Positions 55,165 through 62,902 of a stretch of 64,000 nt of DNA are shown here, in pieces; position 1 is the stretch's first letter, and the number at the start of each line of letters is the position of its first letter. A program made the translations under genes and the position numbers. This stretch comes from Steroidobacteraceae bacterium (GTDB lineage: Bacteria; Pseudomonadota; Gammaproteobacteria; Steroidobacterales; Steroidobacteraceae), in assembly GCA_019187495.1 (NCBI GenBank), contig JABAQN010000042.1:1-64000 (forward strand). The letters run 5' to 3'. The notes beneath the pieces were generated by a model, which did not search any database, had not been told where the DNA came from, and worked only from the letters and a program-made list of their open reading frames with translations.

Positions 55165-55962
55165 GTGGCGAACGCCAGACTTGATTTTTCGGGCAGTCGG
55201 GTCCTCGTGACCGGCGGCACTGCGGGCATCGGTCGCGGCATCGCCGAGGCATTCCTCGAATGCGGCGCCACGGTGATCGTCTGCGGCCGCAAGGATCCCG
55301 GGACGCCGCCACGGGCGGGCACGCGGCAGGCGGAGTTTCGCCAGTGCGACGTGCGCGTGGCGGCCGAGTGCCACGCGCTGGTTCAGGGCATCGCGCGCGA
55401 CCATGGAGGCCTCGACACGCTGGTCAACAACGCCGGCGGGAGTCCCGAGGTCGATTCGGCGACGTGTTCGCCCTCGCTGATCGAGAAGGTGATCCAGTTG
55501 AACCTGACCTCGGCGTTCTTCATGTCGCAGGCGGCGCACGCGGTGATGAAGGACCAGCCGGGAGGGGGGTCGATCGTCAATATCTCGAGCGTGTCGGCCG
55601 TGCGTTCGTCGCCGCGCACGGCGGCCTATGGCGCCGCGAAAGCCGGCCTGCTCAACCTGACGGAATCGCTGGCGATGGAATGGGGGCCGCAGCGCGTCCG
55701 CGTCAATGCGCTGATCGTCGGCCTCGTGGTCACCGATAACTCGCTGGAGCACTACGGTGGCGAGGAGGGCGTGAAGCGGGTCGGCGCGATGCTGCCGCTG
55801 CTGCGCATGGGGACGCCGCGCGACGTGGCCGACGGCTGCCTCTACCTCGCCTCGCCACTCGCCGCGTACGTGAGCGGCGCCAAGATCGAGGTGCATGGCG
55901 GCGGGGAGAAGCCGGTGTTCCTCGATCTCGCAAAGGTGGGCCGCGAAACGGGCAAATCCTGA
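55165..55962 (+). CDS. Short-chain dehydrogenase, Rv3549c-like
   Basis: A 265-residue SDR matching mycobacterial Rv3549c, a gene of the KstR2-type cluster: LVTGGTAGIGRGIAEAF, TLVNNAGGSP, QLNLTSAFFMSQAAHAVM, SVSAVRSSPRTAAYGAAKAG and the unusual EVHGGGEKP C-terminus. It should oxidise a hydroxyl on a ring C/D CoA intermediate. GTG start with GGGAGC upstream. Divergent from the FadD3-like gene, so the two are likely co-regulated. Confidence 0.85.
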   Translation: MANARLDFSGSRVLVTGGTAGIGRGIAEAFLECGATVIVCGRKDPGTPPRAGTRQAEFRQCDVRVAAECHALVQGIARDHGGLDTLVNNAGGSPEVDSATCSPSLIEKVIQLNLTSAFFMSQAAHAVMKDQPGGGSIVNISSVSAVRSSPRTAAYGAAKAGLLNLTESLAMEWGPQRVRVNALIVGLVVTDNSLEHYGGEEGVKRVGAMLPLLRMGTPRDVADGCLYLASPLAAYVSGAKIEVHGGGEKPVFLDLAKVGRETGKS

Positions 55963-56044
55963 CCCACTGGACAGAATCCGGCTGTCGATTGCACGCCGGC
56001 CGGGGGGCGGCCTATCATCGGCTGCATCCTTGTCTGGAGTGCGA

Positions 56045-57223
56045 GTGAGCCGGCAGCCAGCGTCCCAGCGACCACCGGAACCCACGAGCCCCGAGGAGAC
56101 GCCGCTCTCGATCGATGAGTTCAGTACGGTGATCGGCGCCATCTACCAGGGTCCGCTGGATCCGGTCCCGTGGGGCGGTGCACTCGTCATGTTGCGGGAG
56201 ATCATGCGCTCGAACTGGGCGACGCTGATCCTGCGCCCGGCCTCGACCGACCAGCCGGCGCTGCTGATCCGGGCCGGCGAGCATGGCCCCGAGGTCTACC
56301 ACGCCGCCTACAGCCACTACGAAATGTTCTCGATGGACCCGTTCGTCGGCCTGCCCGTCGACCGCGTGGTCACCATCGACGAAATGAGCGACACCTCGTG
56401 GATGACCGGGGAGTTCTACGAGACATTCCTCGAACCGAACAACATCCGCTACATCATGGGCGCCGACATCGTCACCGAGGGCGGCGCCGATTGCCGGCTG
56501 CGCCTGACGCGTCCGCGGGGCACGCACGATTTTTCGGCGAAAGACAAGGCCCTGTGCCTCGCGCTGCTGCCGCACCTGCGACGCTCCGTGACGCTGCATT
56601 CGCGGATCGAACGCATCGAGACCGAGCGCCTGCTGTACTCGACGACGATGGATCGCATGCTGGTCGGCACGGTGCTGTTCGACGAGAAGGGCGGGATCCT
56701 GCGCACCAACCGTGTCGCCGACGCGGTGCTGGCGGAGAAGGACGGCGTTCGCATCAGCCAGAACCGGCTGCATGCCGAGTTGCCCGCGGAGGATCGGGAG
56801 CTGCAGCGCCTCATCAAGGCGGGTCTCGCGCCGGCCGGTGCCACTCCGACGGTGCCCCAGCCGATGTCCGTGACGCGATGCTCCGGGCGGGCGAGCCTCG
56901 GGGTGCTGGTGCGACCCGTCCCGGCCGGTGAATGGTCGGAGGACCGGCACCGGCCGACTGCGATCGCGTTCATCCGTGATCCGGAGCGAAAGTCGCAGCT
57001 TTCCGTCGAGATGGTCCGCCATCTGTTCGGCCTCACGGGGGCGGAAGCGGCGCTTGCCCTGCTGCTCGCGAACGGCTTCACGCTCGACGAGGCGGCGGCC
57101 GAACTCAAGATCCGCAAGAACACGATTCGCGCGCACCTGCGCTCGATTTTCGCCAAGACCGGGGTGCGGCGGCAAACGACCCTGATCCACCTGCTGCTGA
57201 GCAGCGTCGCATCGATCAGCTAG
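56045..57223 (+). CDS. LuxR-type helix-turn-helix regulator
   Basis: A 392-residue protein with a C-terminal LuxR/GerE DNA-binding domain (GFTLDEAAAELKIRKN, RAHLRSIFAKTGVRRQ) and an N-terminal sensory region (FSTVIGAIYQGPLDPVPW; LLYSTTMDRMLVGTVLFDEKGGILRTNR). Paralogue of 45104-46264. The GTG at 56045 with GGAG six bases upstream is the chosen start; an open frame continues upstream into the SDR without similarity. It may control fadD3 and the neighbouring SDR. No ligand can be named. Confidence 0.8.
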   Translation: MSRQPASQRPPEPTSPEETPLSIDEFSTVIGAIYQGPLDPVPWGGALVMLREIMRSNWATLILRPASTDQPALLIRAGEHGPEVYHAAYSHYEMFSMDPFVGLPVDRVVTIDEMSDTSWMTGEFYETFLEPNNIRYIMGADIVTEGGADCRLRLTRPRGTHDFSAKDKALCLALLPHLRRSVTLHSRIERIETERLLYSTTMDRMLVGTVLFDEKGGILRTNRVADAVLAEKDGVRISQNRLHAELPAEDRELQRLIKAGLAPAGATPTVPQPMSVTRCSGRASLGVLVRPVPAGEWSEDRHRPTAIAFIRDPERKSQLSVEMVRHLFGLTGAEAALALLLANGFTLDEAAAELKIRKNTIRAHLRSIFAKTGVRRQTTLIHLLLSSVASIS

Positions 57224-57391
57224 CGCCACCCCCTGTGTAGTCCTAGTGGACGAGGATGGTCGGGACATTCCCGCATAGCCTTCGGTTCGGGTTATGGTGC
57301 GGGGTGGTATGAACGGTTGGCAACGCAACAGGCGCGCTGAAATCGCATCCCGGGGCAATTTCCGTCGCTGCCGCACTTTCCGGTCACCCGC

Positions 57392-60349
57392 ATGAGCTGC
57401 TGGGCGCTGGTTGCGGCCAAGGCCCGGCCCGCGCGCAAGGAGCGCCTCGCGGGGCGCCTGTCGCTGTCCGAGCGCGATCAGCTGGCGGAGGCGATGCTGC
57501 AGGACGTGCTCGCGGCGCTGCGCGAGAGCCATTCGCTCGACGGCATCGCGCTCGTGACCGCCGACACCGGTCGCGTCGAGCCGCAGGTCCTCGTCCTTCC
57601 GGATCCGGGCACCGGCCTCAATGATGCGCTGGCCTCGGCGGCCCGCAGCCTCGCGCAGCGCGGCGCCACGCAACTCCTGATCGTGCACGCGGACCTGCCG
57701 TTCCTGGCCACGGCGGAAATCGACCAGTTCGTGGCGGAAGGCCGGCGCGCGGGCGTGGCGCTCGCGCCGGACCGGCAGGAGGCGGGCACGAACGGCCTGT
57801 TCATTTCGCTGCCGACCCCGTTCCGGTTCCGCTTTGGCGAGGACAGCCTTGCCCGGCATCGCGCCGAGGCGGAGAAACACGGCCTGGCAGTGCGGATCGT
57901 CCGGCTCCCGGGCGTCGCCTTCGATGTCGACGAGCCTGCGGACCTGCCGGAACTCGTGCGCCGCGGCGGGCCACGCTACGCCTTCCTCGCGCGCGACGCC
58001 GGACGACTGAGCCGCGACGAAGCGCTGTCACTCGTGTCATCGAGCGCGGAGTCGCTGCTGGGCGCAGCCGAGTCGCTGACGCTGCGCGGCCACGGTCGCG
58101 CCATCAGCTATTCGCGCAAGGTTTTCATCCCGATCACGAAGCTGTGCCGCGACGTCTGCCGGTATTGCACGTTCGCGCAGGTGCCGAGGGACGGCTCACC
58201 GGCCTACCTGTCACGCGAGCAGGTGCTCGACATCGCGCGCGCCGGGGTGGCGGCCGGGTGCAACGAGGCGCTCTTCACGCTCGGCGACAAGCCGGAACTC
58301 AGGTATCGCGCCGCGCGGGTCGCGCTCGCGGAACTCGGCTGCGGGACGACCCTCGAGTACGTCGAGAAAATGGCGCGCGCCGTGCACGAGGAGACGGGCC
58401 TGCTCGTGCACCTGAATCCCGGTGTCATGTCCGCGGCGGAAATCGCGAAACTGCGGCCGGTCGCGGTGTCGATGGGAATGATGCTCGAGTCCGCGTCGGA
58501 GCGGCTGTGCGAGCGGGGCGGCCCGCACTGGGGTTGTCCGGACAAGGCGCCCGAGGTGCGGCTCGCGACATTGCGCGCGGCCGGCGAACAGCGGGTCGCC
58601 TTCACCAGCGGCCTCCTGATCGGCATCGGCGAGACGCGCGAGGAACGGATCGATTCGCTCCTCGCGCTGCGCGACCTGCACGATACTCACGGGCACCTGC
58701 AGGAAATCATCATCCAGAACTTCAGGGCGAAGCCGGGCACGGCCATGGCCAACGCCCCCGAACCGCCGCTCGAGGAGCACGTCTGGACGATCGCGGTCGC
58801 CCGGCTGATCTTCGGCCCTTCGATGTCGATCCAGGCGCCGCCCAATCTGCGCGCGGACGAACTCACGCCGCTCATCCGCGCGGGTATCAACGACTGGGGC
58901 GGCGTGTCGCCGGTGACACCGGATCATGTGAATCCGGAGGCGCCGTGGCCGCACGTCGATGCGCTGGCGGCGGCGACCGAGGCGGCTGGCCGGCGCCTCG
59001 TCGAACGGCTGGCCCTGACCCCGCCGTACGTGCAGACCCTCGAACACTGGGTCGATCCGGCACTGCGAACGGCGGTGCTGCACAAGGCCGATGCCTTCGG
59101 GCGCGCGCGCGATGCGAACTGGCACGCGGGCGTCGGTGATGATCCGCCGGCGACGGCGGGCGGCTGGGTCCGACGGGGGCGTTCCCCGGATGCCGCGTCG
59201 CCCGAAATCCGGCATGTCCTGCGCCGCGCCGCGGCGGGGCGCGGCCTGACGGAAGACGAGATCGTCCGGCTGTTCGATGCGCAGGGGCCCGATCTGCACG
59301 CGGTGCTGGGCGTCGCCGATCAGTTGCGCGCCGAGGCGGTGGGCGAGGGCGTCTCCCACGTCGTCAACTGCAACATCAACTACACGAACATCTGTACGCA
59401 CCGCTGCGGCTTCTGCGCATTCGCGAAAGGGCGAAGCGCCGCGAGCCTGCGCGGCCCGGCCTACAACTACAGTCCGGATGAAGTGGCGAAGCGCGCGGTC
59501 GAGGCATGGGGGCGCGGTGCCACCGAGGTGTGCCTGCAGGGCGGCATCCACCCGGAATACACCGGCCATACCTACCTCGGGATCGTCGCGGCGGTGAAAG
59601 CGGCCGTGCCGCAGATGCACGTGCACGCCTTCTCGCCGCTCGAAGTCCGCCACGGGGCGCAGTCGCTGGGGCTTTCGGTGCGCGACTACCTGCGCGAGTT
59701 GCAGGCCGCGGGCCTCGCGACGCTGCCCGGGACGGCGGCCGAGATCCTCGACGACGAAGTCCGCGCGGTCATCTGCCCGGACAAACTGAACACCGCGGAG
59801 TGGCTCGACGTCATCCGCGAGGCGCACCTCCTCGGCCTGCGCACGACGGCCACGATCATGTTCGGCCACGTGGATCGCCCGGTGCACTGGGCGCGCCACC
59901 TGCTGCGCATCCGGCACCTGCAGGAGGAAACGGGCGGCTTCACCGAATTCGTGCCGCTGCCGTTCGTGCACCGCGAGTCGCCGCTGTGGCGACGCGGGCG
60001 CAGCCGGTCGGGCCCGACGCTTCGCGAAGCGGTGTTGATGCATGCCGTCGCACGCCTCGTGCTGCACCCGGTGATCCGCAACATCCAGACATCGTGGGTG
60101 AAGATGGGGCCGAAGGGCGTCGCGCTCTGCCTGCAGGCGGGCGCCAACGACATGGGCGGCACGCTGATGTACGAATCGATCACGCGGGCGGCCGGCGGCG
60201 TCAACGGGCAGGAATTCGATGCGACCGCCATGGCGGTGCTGGCCGCGGAAATCGGGCGGCCCGTCTGGCAGCGCACGACCCTCTACGGGCGCATCGAGAC
60301 GGCGGTGAAAGCGCCACCGGCCGCGTGCCGCGAACGCGCGGCCGTTTGA
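57392..60349 (+). CDS. CofC-CofG-CofH fusion: F420 precursor biosynthesis
   Basis: A 985-residue three-domain protein. Residues ~1-200 are a CofC/FbiD nucleotidyltransferase (GTGLNDAL, HADLPFLA, EAGTNGLFIS, FDVDEPADL), which activates a phospholactate-type C3 acid with GTP. Residues ~235-570 are CofG, a radical SAM domain with Cys252-x3-Cys256-x2-Cys259. Residues ~610-975 are CofH, radical SAM with Cys668-x3-Cys672-x2-Cys675. CofG and CofH together make the 7,8-didemethyl-8-hydroxy-5-deazariboflavin core; as one chain they equal actinobacterial FbiC. The added CofC domain is unusual and joins head-group activation to core synthesis. CofD and CofE are not in the window. Weak ribosome site. Confidence 0.9.
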   Translation: MSCWALVAAKARPARKERLAGRLSLSERDQLAEAMLQDVLAALRESHSLDGIALVTADTGRVEPQVLVLPDPGTGLNDALASAARSLAQRGATQLLIVHADLPFLATAEIDQFVAEGRRAGVALAPDRQEAGTNGLFISLPTPFRFRFGEDSLARHRAEAEKHGLAVRIVRLPGVAFDVDEPADLPELVRRGGPRYAFLARDAGRLSRDEALSLVSSSAESLLGAAESLTLRGHGRAISYSRKVFIPITKLCRDVCRYCTFAQVPRDGSPAYLSREQVLDIARAGVAAGCNEALFTLGDKPELRYRAARVALAELGCGTTLEYVEKMARAVHEETGLLVHLNPGVMSAAEIAKLRPVAVSMGMMLESASERLCERGGPHWGCPDKAPEVRLATLRAAGEQRVAFTSGLLIGIGETREERIDSLLALRDLHDTHGHLQEIIIQNFRAKPGTAMANAPEPPLEEHVWTIAVARLIFGPSMSIQAPPNLRADELTPLIRAGINDWGGVSPVTPDHVNPEAPWPHVDALAAATEAAGRRLVERLALTPPYVQTLEHWVDPALRTAVLHKADAFGRARDANWHAGVGDDPPATAGGWVRRGRSPDAASPEIRHVLRRAAAGRGLTEDEIVRLFDAQGPDLHAVLGVADQLRAEAVGEGVSHVVNCNINYTNICTHRCGFCAFAKGRSAASLRGPAYNYSPDEVAKRAVEAWGRGATEVCLQGGIHPEYTGHTYLGIVAAVKAAVPQMHVHAFSPLEVRHGAQSLGLSVRDYLRELQAAGLATLPGTAAEILDDEVRAVICPDKLNTAEWLDVIREAHLLGLRTTATIMFGHVDRPVHWARHLLRIRHLQEETGGFTEFVPLPFVHRESPLWRRGRSRSGPTLREAVLMHAVARLVLHPVIRNIQTSWVKMGPKGVALCLQAGANDMGGTLMYESITRAAGGVNGQEFDATAMAVLAAEIGRPVWQRTTLYGRIETAVKAPPAACRERAAV

Positions 60350-60394
60350 CGGACACCAGAGGCACGGGACGGAAATGACGGGAGAGCCGAAACC

Positions 60395-60964
60395 ATGACG
60401 ATTTCAATCGAGGACCTCGAGCGGCAGGTCCGGGAACTGCGCGACATCGAGGCCATCAAGCAGTTGAAGCACGCGTACTTTCGCTGCATCGACACCGCCA
60501 ACATGGCGGAACTGAAGCAGCTGGTGCATCCCGAAGCGACGACCTGCTACATCGGCGGCAGCTACCGGATCGAGCTGAAGAATCGCGAAGAGTTCCTCGA
60601 GATGATCGCGAGCTCCTTCCACGCCGAATGCGTCGCTCGCCACAACGGCCATCATCCGGAGATCCATGTCCAGAGCGACACGGAGGCGACCGGAACCTGG
60701 TACCTGCACGACGATTTCCTCAACCTGCGCCTCATGGTGCGCACCGAGGGTACGGCGCTCTACCGGGACCGTTACGTGAAGGTCGACGGCCGCTGGGTGG
60801 TCCGGCACCAGAGCTACGAGCGAATCTTCGAGCGAGTCGAGCCAATCGGCAAGAAACCGCGATTGACGGTGAATACGCTCGCGATCACCGGCCGCCGGTT
60901 ACCCGGGAAGCCGTCGCGGCCCGCAAAGGCCAAGCGTCGGTCGAAAACAAAGCGCAAGCGTTAA
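60395..60964 (+). CDS. NTF2/SnoaL-like protein with basic tail
   Basis: A 189-residue NTF2-fold protein (RDIEAIKQLKHAYFRCID at the N-terminus; DDFLNL... and YRDRYVKVDGRWVVRHQSY later) of the SnoaL_4 group. The C-terminus is a lysine/arginine-rich tail (AKAKRRSKTKRKR) not usual for the family. Nine bases ahead of an LLM oxidoreductase, suggesting a shared pathway. Possible isomerase or dehydratase; otherwise unknown. Good GGGAG site. Confidence 0.75.
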   Translation: MTISIEDLERQVRELRDIEAIKQLKHAYFRCIDTANMAELKQLVHPEATTCYIGGSYRIELKNREEFLEMIASSFHAECVARHNGHHPEIHVQSDTEATGTWYLHDDFLNLRLMVRTEGTALYRDRYVKVDGRWVVRHQSYERIFERVEPIGKKPRLTVNTLAITGRRLPGKPSRPAKAKRRSKTKRKR

Positions 60965-60973
60965 GGAGCGCAG

Positions 60974-61852
60974 ATGCAATTCTGGCAATCATCCTTCCTG
61001 TGCGAAGGCGAGCACCTGTTCGACATGGTGAAGCACTGCGAGAGCGCAGGCTTCCACGGGATCCTCGTTTCGGATCACCTCGTGCATCCCGAGAAGCAGG
61101 ATTCCAAGTACCTGTATTCGGCGGACCACAAACCCCCGCAGTTCGAGGACCAGACGCTCTGGCCCGAAGCCTGGTCGCTGGTCGGTGCGCTGGCGGCGCT
61201 GACGCAGAAGCTCCATTTCTGCACCAACGTCTACATCCTGCCGCTGCGCCACCCGATCGAAGTCGCGAAGTCGACCGGCAGCCTCGGCTATTTCTCGAAA
61301 GGGCGCGTGCACCTCGGTGTCGGTGCCGGGTGGATGAAAGAGGAATTCGACATGATGGGTGTCGACTTCCACACCCGCGGCAAGCGTTATGACGAGTGCA
61401 TCGAGGTCATCCGCAAGCTGCAGGCCGGGAAGTACGTCGAGCACAGCGGGCAGTTCTTCAAGTTCCCCCGGATCATCATGACGCCGGCGCCGCCCACCCC
61501 GGTGCCCATCCTCATCGGCGGCACGAGCGATGTGGCGCTGAAGCGTGCGGCGCGCATCGGTGACGGCTGGGTCTCGCCGGGCGGGACGATCGACGAGGAG
61601 ATCGCGATCCTGAAGACCCTCGACAAGCTGCGCCGCGAGTACGGCACGCACGGCAAGCCGTTCAATTCGATCGTGGCGGTCCGCGTCGGGAACAAGCCGG
61701 TCACGCCGTCGGACATTCGACGGCTCGAGGACGCCGGCGCGACCGGCTATACGGTCTTCCCGTTCCCGTTCACGATCGGCCGCGGTTCGACGCTCGCCCA
61801 GAAGCGTGCGGAAATCGACCGTGTGGCCGGGGAGCTGATCTCGAAGGTGTGA
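60974..61852 (+). CDS. LLM-class (probably F420-dependent) oxidoreductase
   Basis: A 292-residue luciferase-like TIM barrel. Strands LVSDHLVHPE, FCTNVYILPLRHPIEVAKSTG, RVHLGVGAGWMKEEFDMMGV and PILIGGTSDVALKRAARIGDGW are typical of F420-dependent LLM proteins. Located just downstream of the F420 core-synthesis gene, so F420 is the likely cofactor. AAGGAG precedes the ATG. It may act on a steroid or other alcohol or enone. Homologue of 28768-29664. Confidence 0.83.
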   Translation: MQFWQSSFLCEGEHLFDMVKHCESAGFHGILVSDHLVHPEKQDSKYLYSADHKPPQFEDQTLWPEAWSLVGALAALTQKLHFCTNVYILPLRHPIEVAKSTGSLGYFSKGRVHLGVGAGWMKEEFDMMGVDFHTRGKRYDECIEVIRKLQAGKYVEHSGQFFKFPRIIMTPAPPTPVPILIGGTSDVALKRAARIGDGWVSPGGTIDEEIAILKTLDKLRREYGTHGKPFNSIVAVRVGNKPVTPSDIRRLEDAGATGYTVFPFPFTIGRGSTLAQKRAEIDRVAGELISKV

Positions 61853-61870
61853 TCGGCGCGGGGGACGGCA

Positions 61871-62884
61871 GTGGTTCCCGTGCAAACGATCGGTCTCCGC
61901 GAGCTCGTGGATCGCGCGTGCTCGCCGCTCCCCGATGTCGCCTCGCCGCTCGGTGGAGCGCCCTGCGTGGTGCTGCGACTCGAGCCGGCGGTGCGCGCGC
62001 TCGCGCCGGAGCAGGAGGCGCTCGTGACGCGGTGGCTCGCCCGCCAGGCGTGCCCGCTGATCGCGCTGGCCGAAGGGACCGCGCACGCGACGCTGCAGAG
62101 GGCCTGCGATGTGGTCCTGGCGGATGCGGCGGACCTGGGCCCCGTGCTCGGGAATATCCACCACTCGCCGCTCGCGGCGATGGTGCTGGTACAGGTGCTG
62201 CGCGCCACGGAGCACCTGCCCGTCGAGCAGGGGCTCGTGGTCGAATCGCTCGCGTACGCGACGCTGCAGGGCGGGCCGGAGTTTCGGCGCTGGCTCGGCG
62301 GTCGGGTGGCGCGCACGCGCCCGCGGGCCGGCGACAGCGGGCCGGCGGTGATCGTCGATCGGGCGGGTGACGACGTCGAGATGTGCCTCAATCGCCCGTC
62401 CCGCCGCAACGCGCTGTCCGTCGAGATGCGCGATGGTCTCTGCGAAGCGCTGCGACTCGTGGCGGCCGATCCTTCGATCCGCAGGGCACGGCTGCGCGGC
62501 GCGGGAGTTTGCTTCAGCGCCGGCGGGGACCTCGACGAATTCGGCACGGCACCCGACCCGGCGACGGCGCATGCGGTGCGGAGCCTGCAGCTTCCGGCGG
62601 CGGCGCTGCGCGAATGCATCGATCGCGTGGAATTCCATGTACACGGCGCCTGCATCGGTGCCGGGGCCGAATTGCCCGCTTTCGCCCGCCGCGTGCAGGC
62701 GGCCCGCGACGCGTTTTTCCAGCTTCCCGAAATCCGCCTCGGCCTGATTCCCGGCGCCGGCGGCTGCATCAGCCTCCCGCGGCGCATCGGGCGCCAGCGC
62801 ACCGCGTACATGGGTCTGTCGGCGGCGCGGATCGATGCATCGCAGGCCCTGGCCTGGGGCCTCATCGACGCCATCGACGATTGA
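61871..62884 (+). CDS. Crotonase-family protein with a degenerate N-terminal half
   Basis: A 337-residue protein. Residues ~165-337 are a crotonase domain with oxyanion-hole segments AGVCFSAGGDLDEF and VHGACIGAGAELPAF and the LPEIRLGLIPGAGGC strand. Residues ~1-160 look like a decayed crotonase half lacking both oxyanion loops. GTG start with a GGGGGA site. Follows the LLM gene by 18 bases. Likely enoyl-CoA hydratase or isomerase acting on a CoA intermediate. Confidence 0.75.
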   Translation: MVPVQTIGLRELVDRACSPLPDVASPLGGAPCVVLRLEPAVRALAPEQEALVTRWLARQACPLIALAEGTAHATLQRACDVVLADAADLGPVLGNIHHSPLAAMVLVQVLRATEHLPVEQGLVVESLAYATLQGGPEFRRWLGGRVARTRPRAGDSGPAVIVDRAGDDVEMCLNRPSRRNALSVEMRDGLCEALRLVAADPSIRRARLRGAGVCFSAGGDLDEFGTAPDPATAHAVRSLQLPAAALRECIDRVEFHVHGACIGAGAELPAFARRVQAARDAFFQLPEIRLGLIPGAGGCISLPRRIGRQRTAYMGLSAARIDASQALAWGLIDAIDD

Positions 62885-62902
62885 CCGGCGCACGCCGTCG
62901 GA

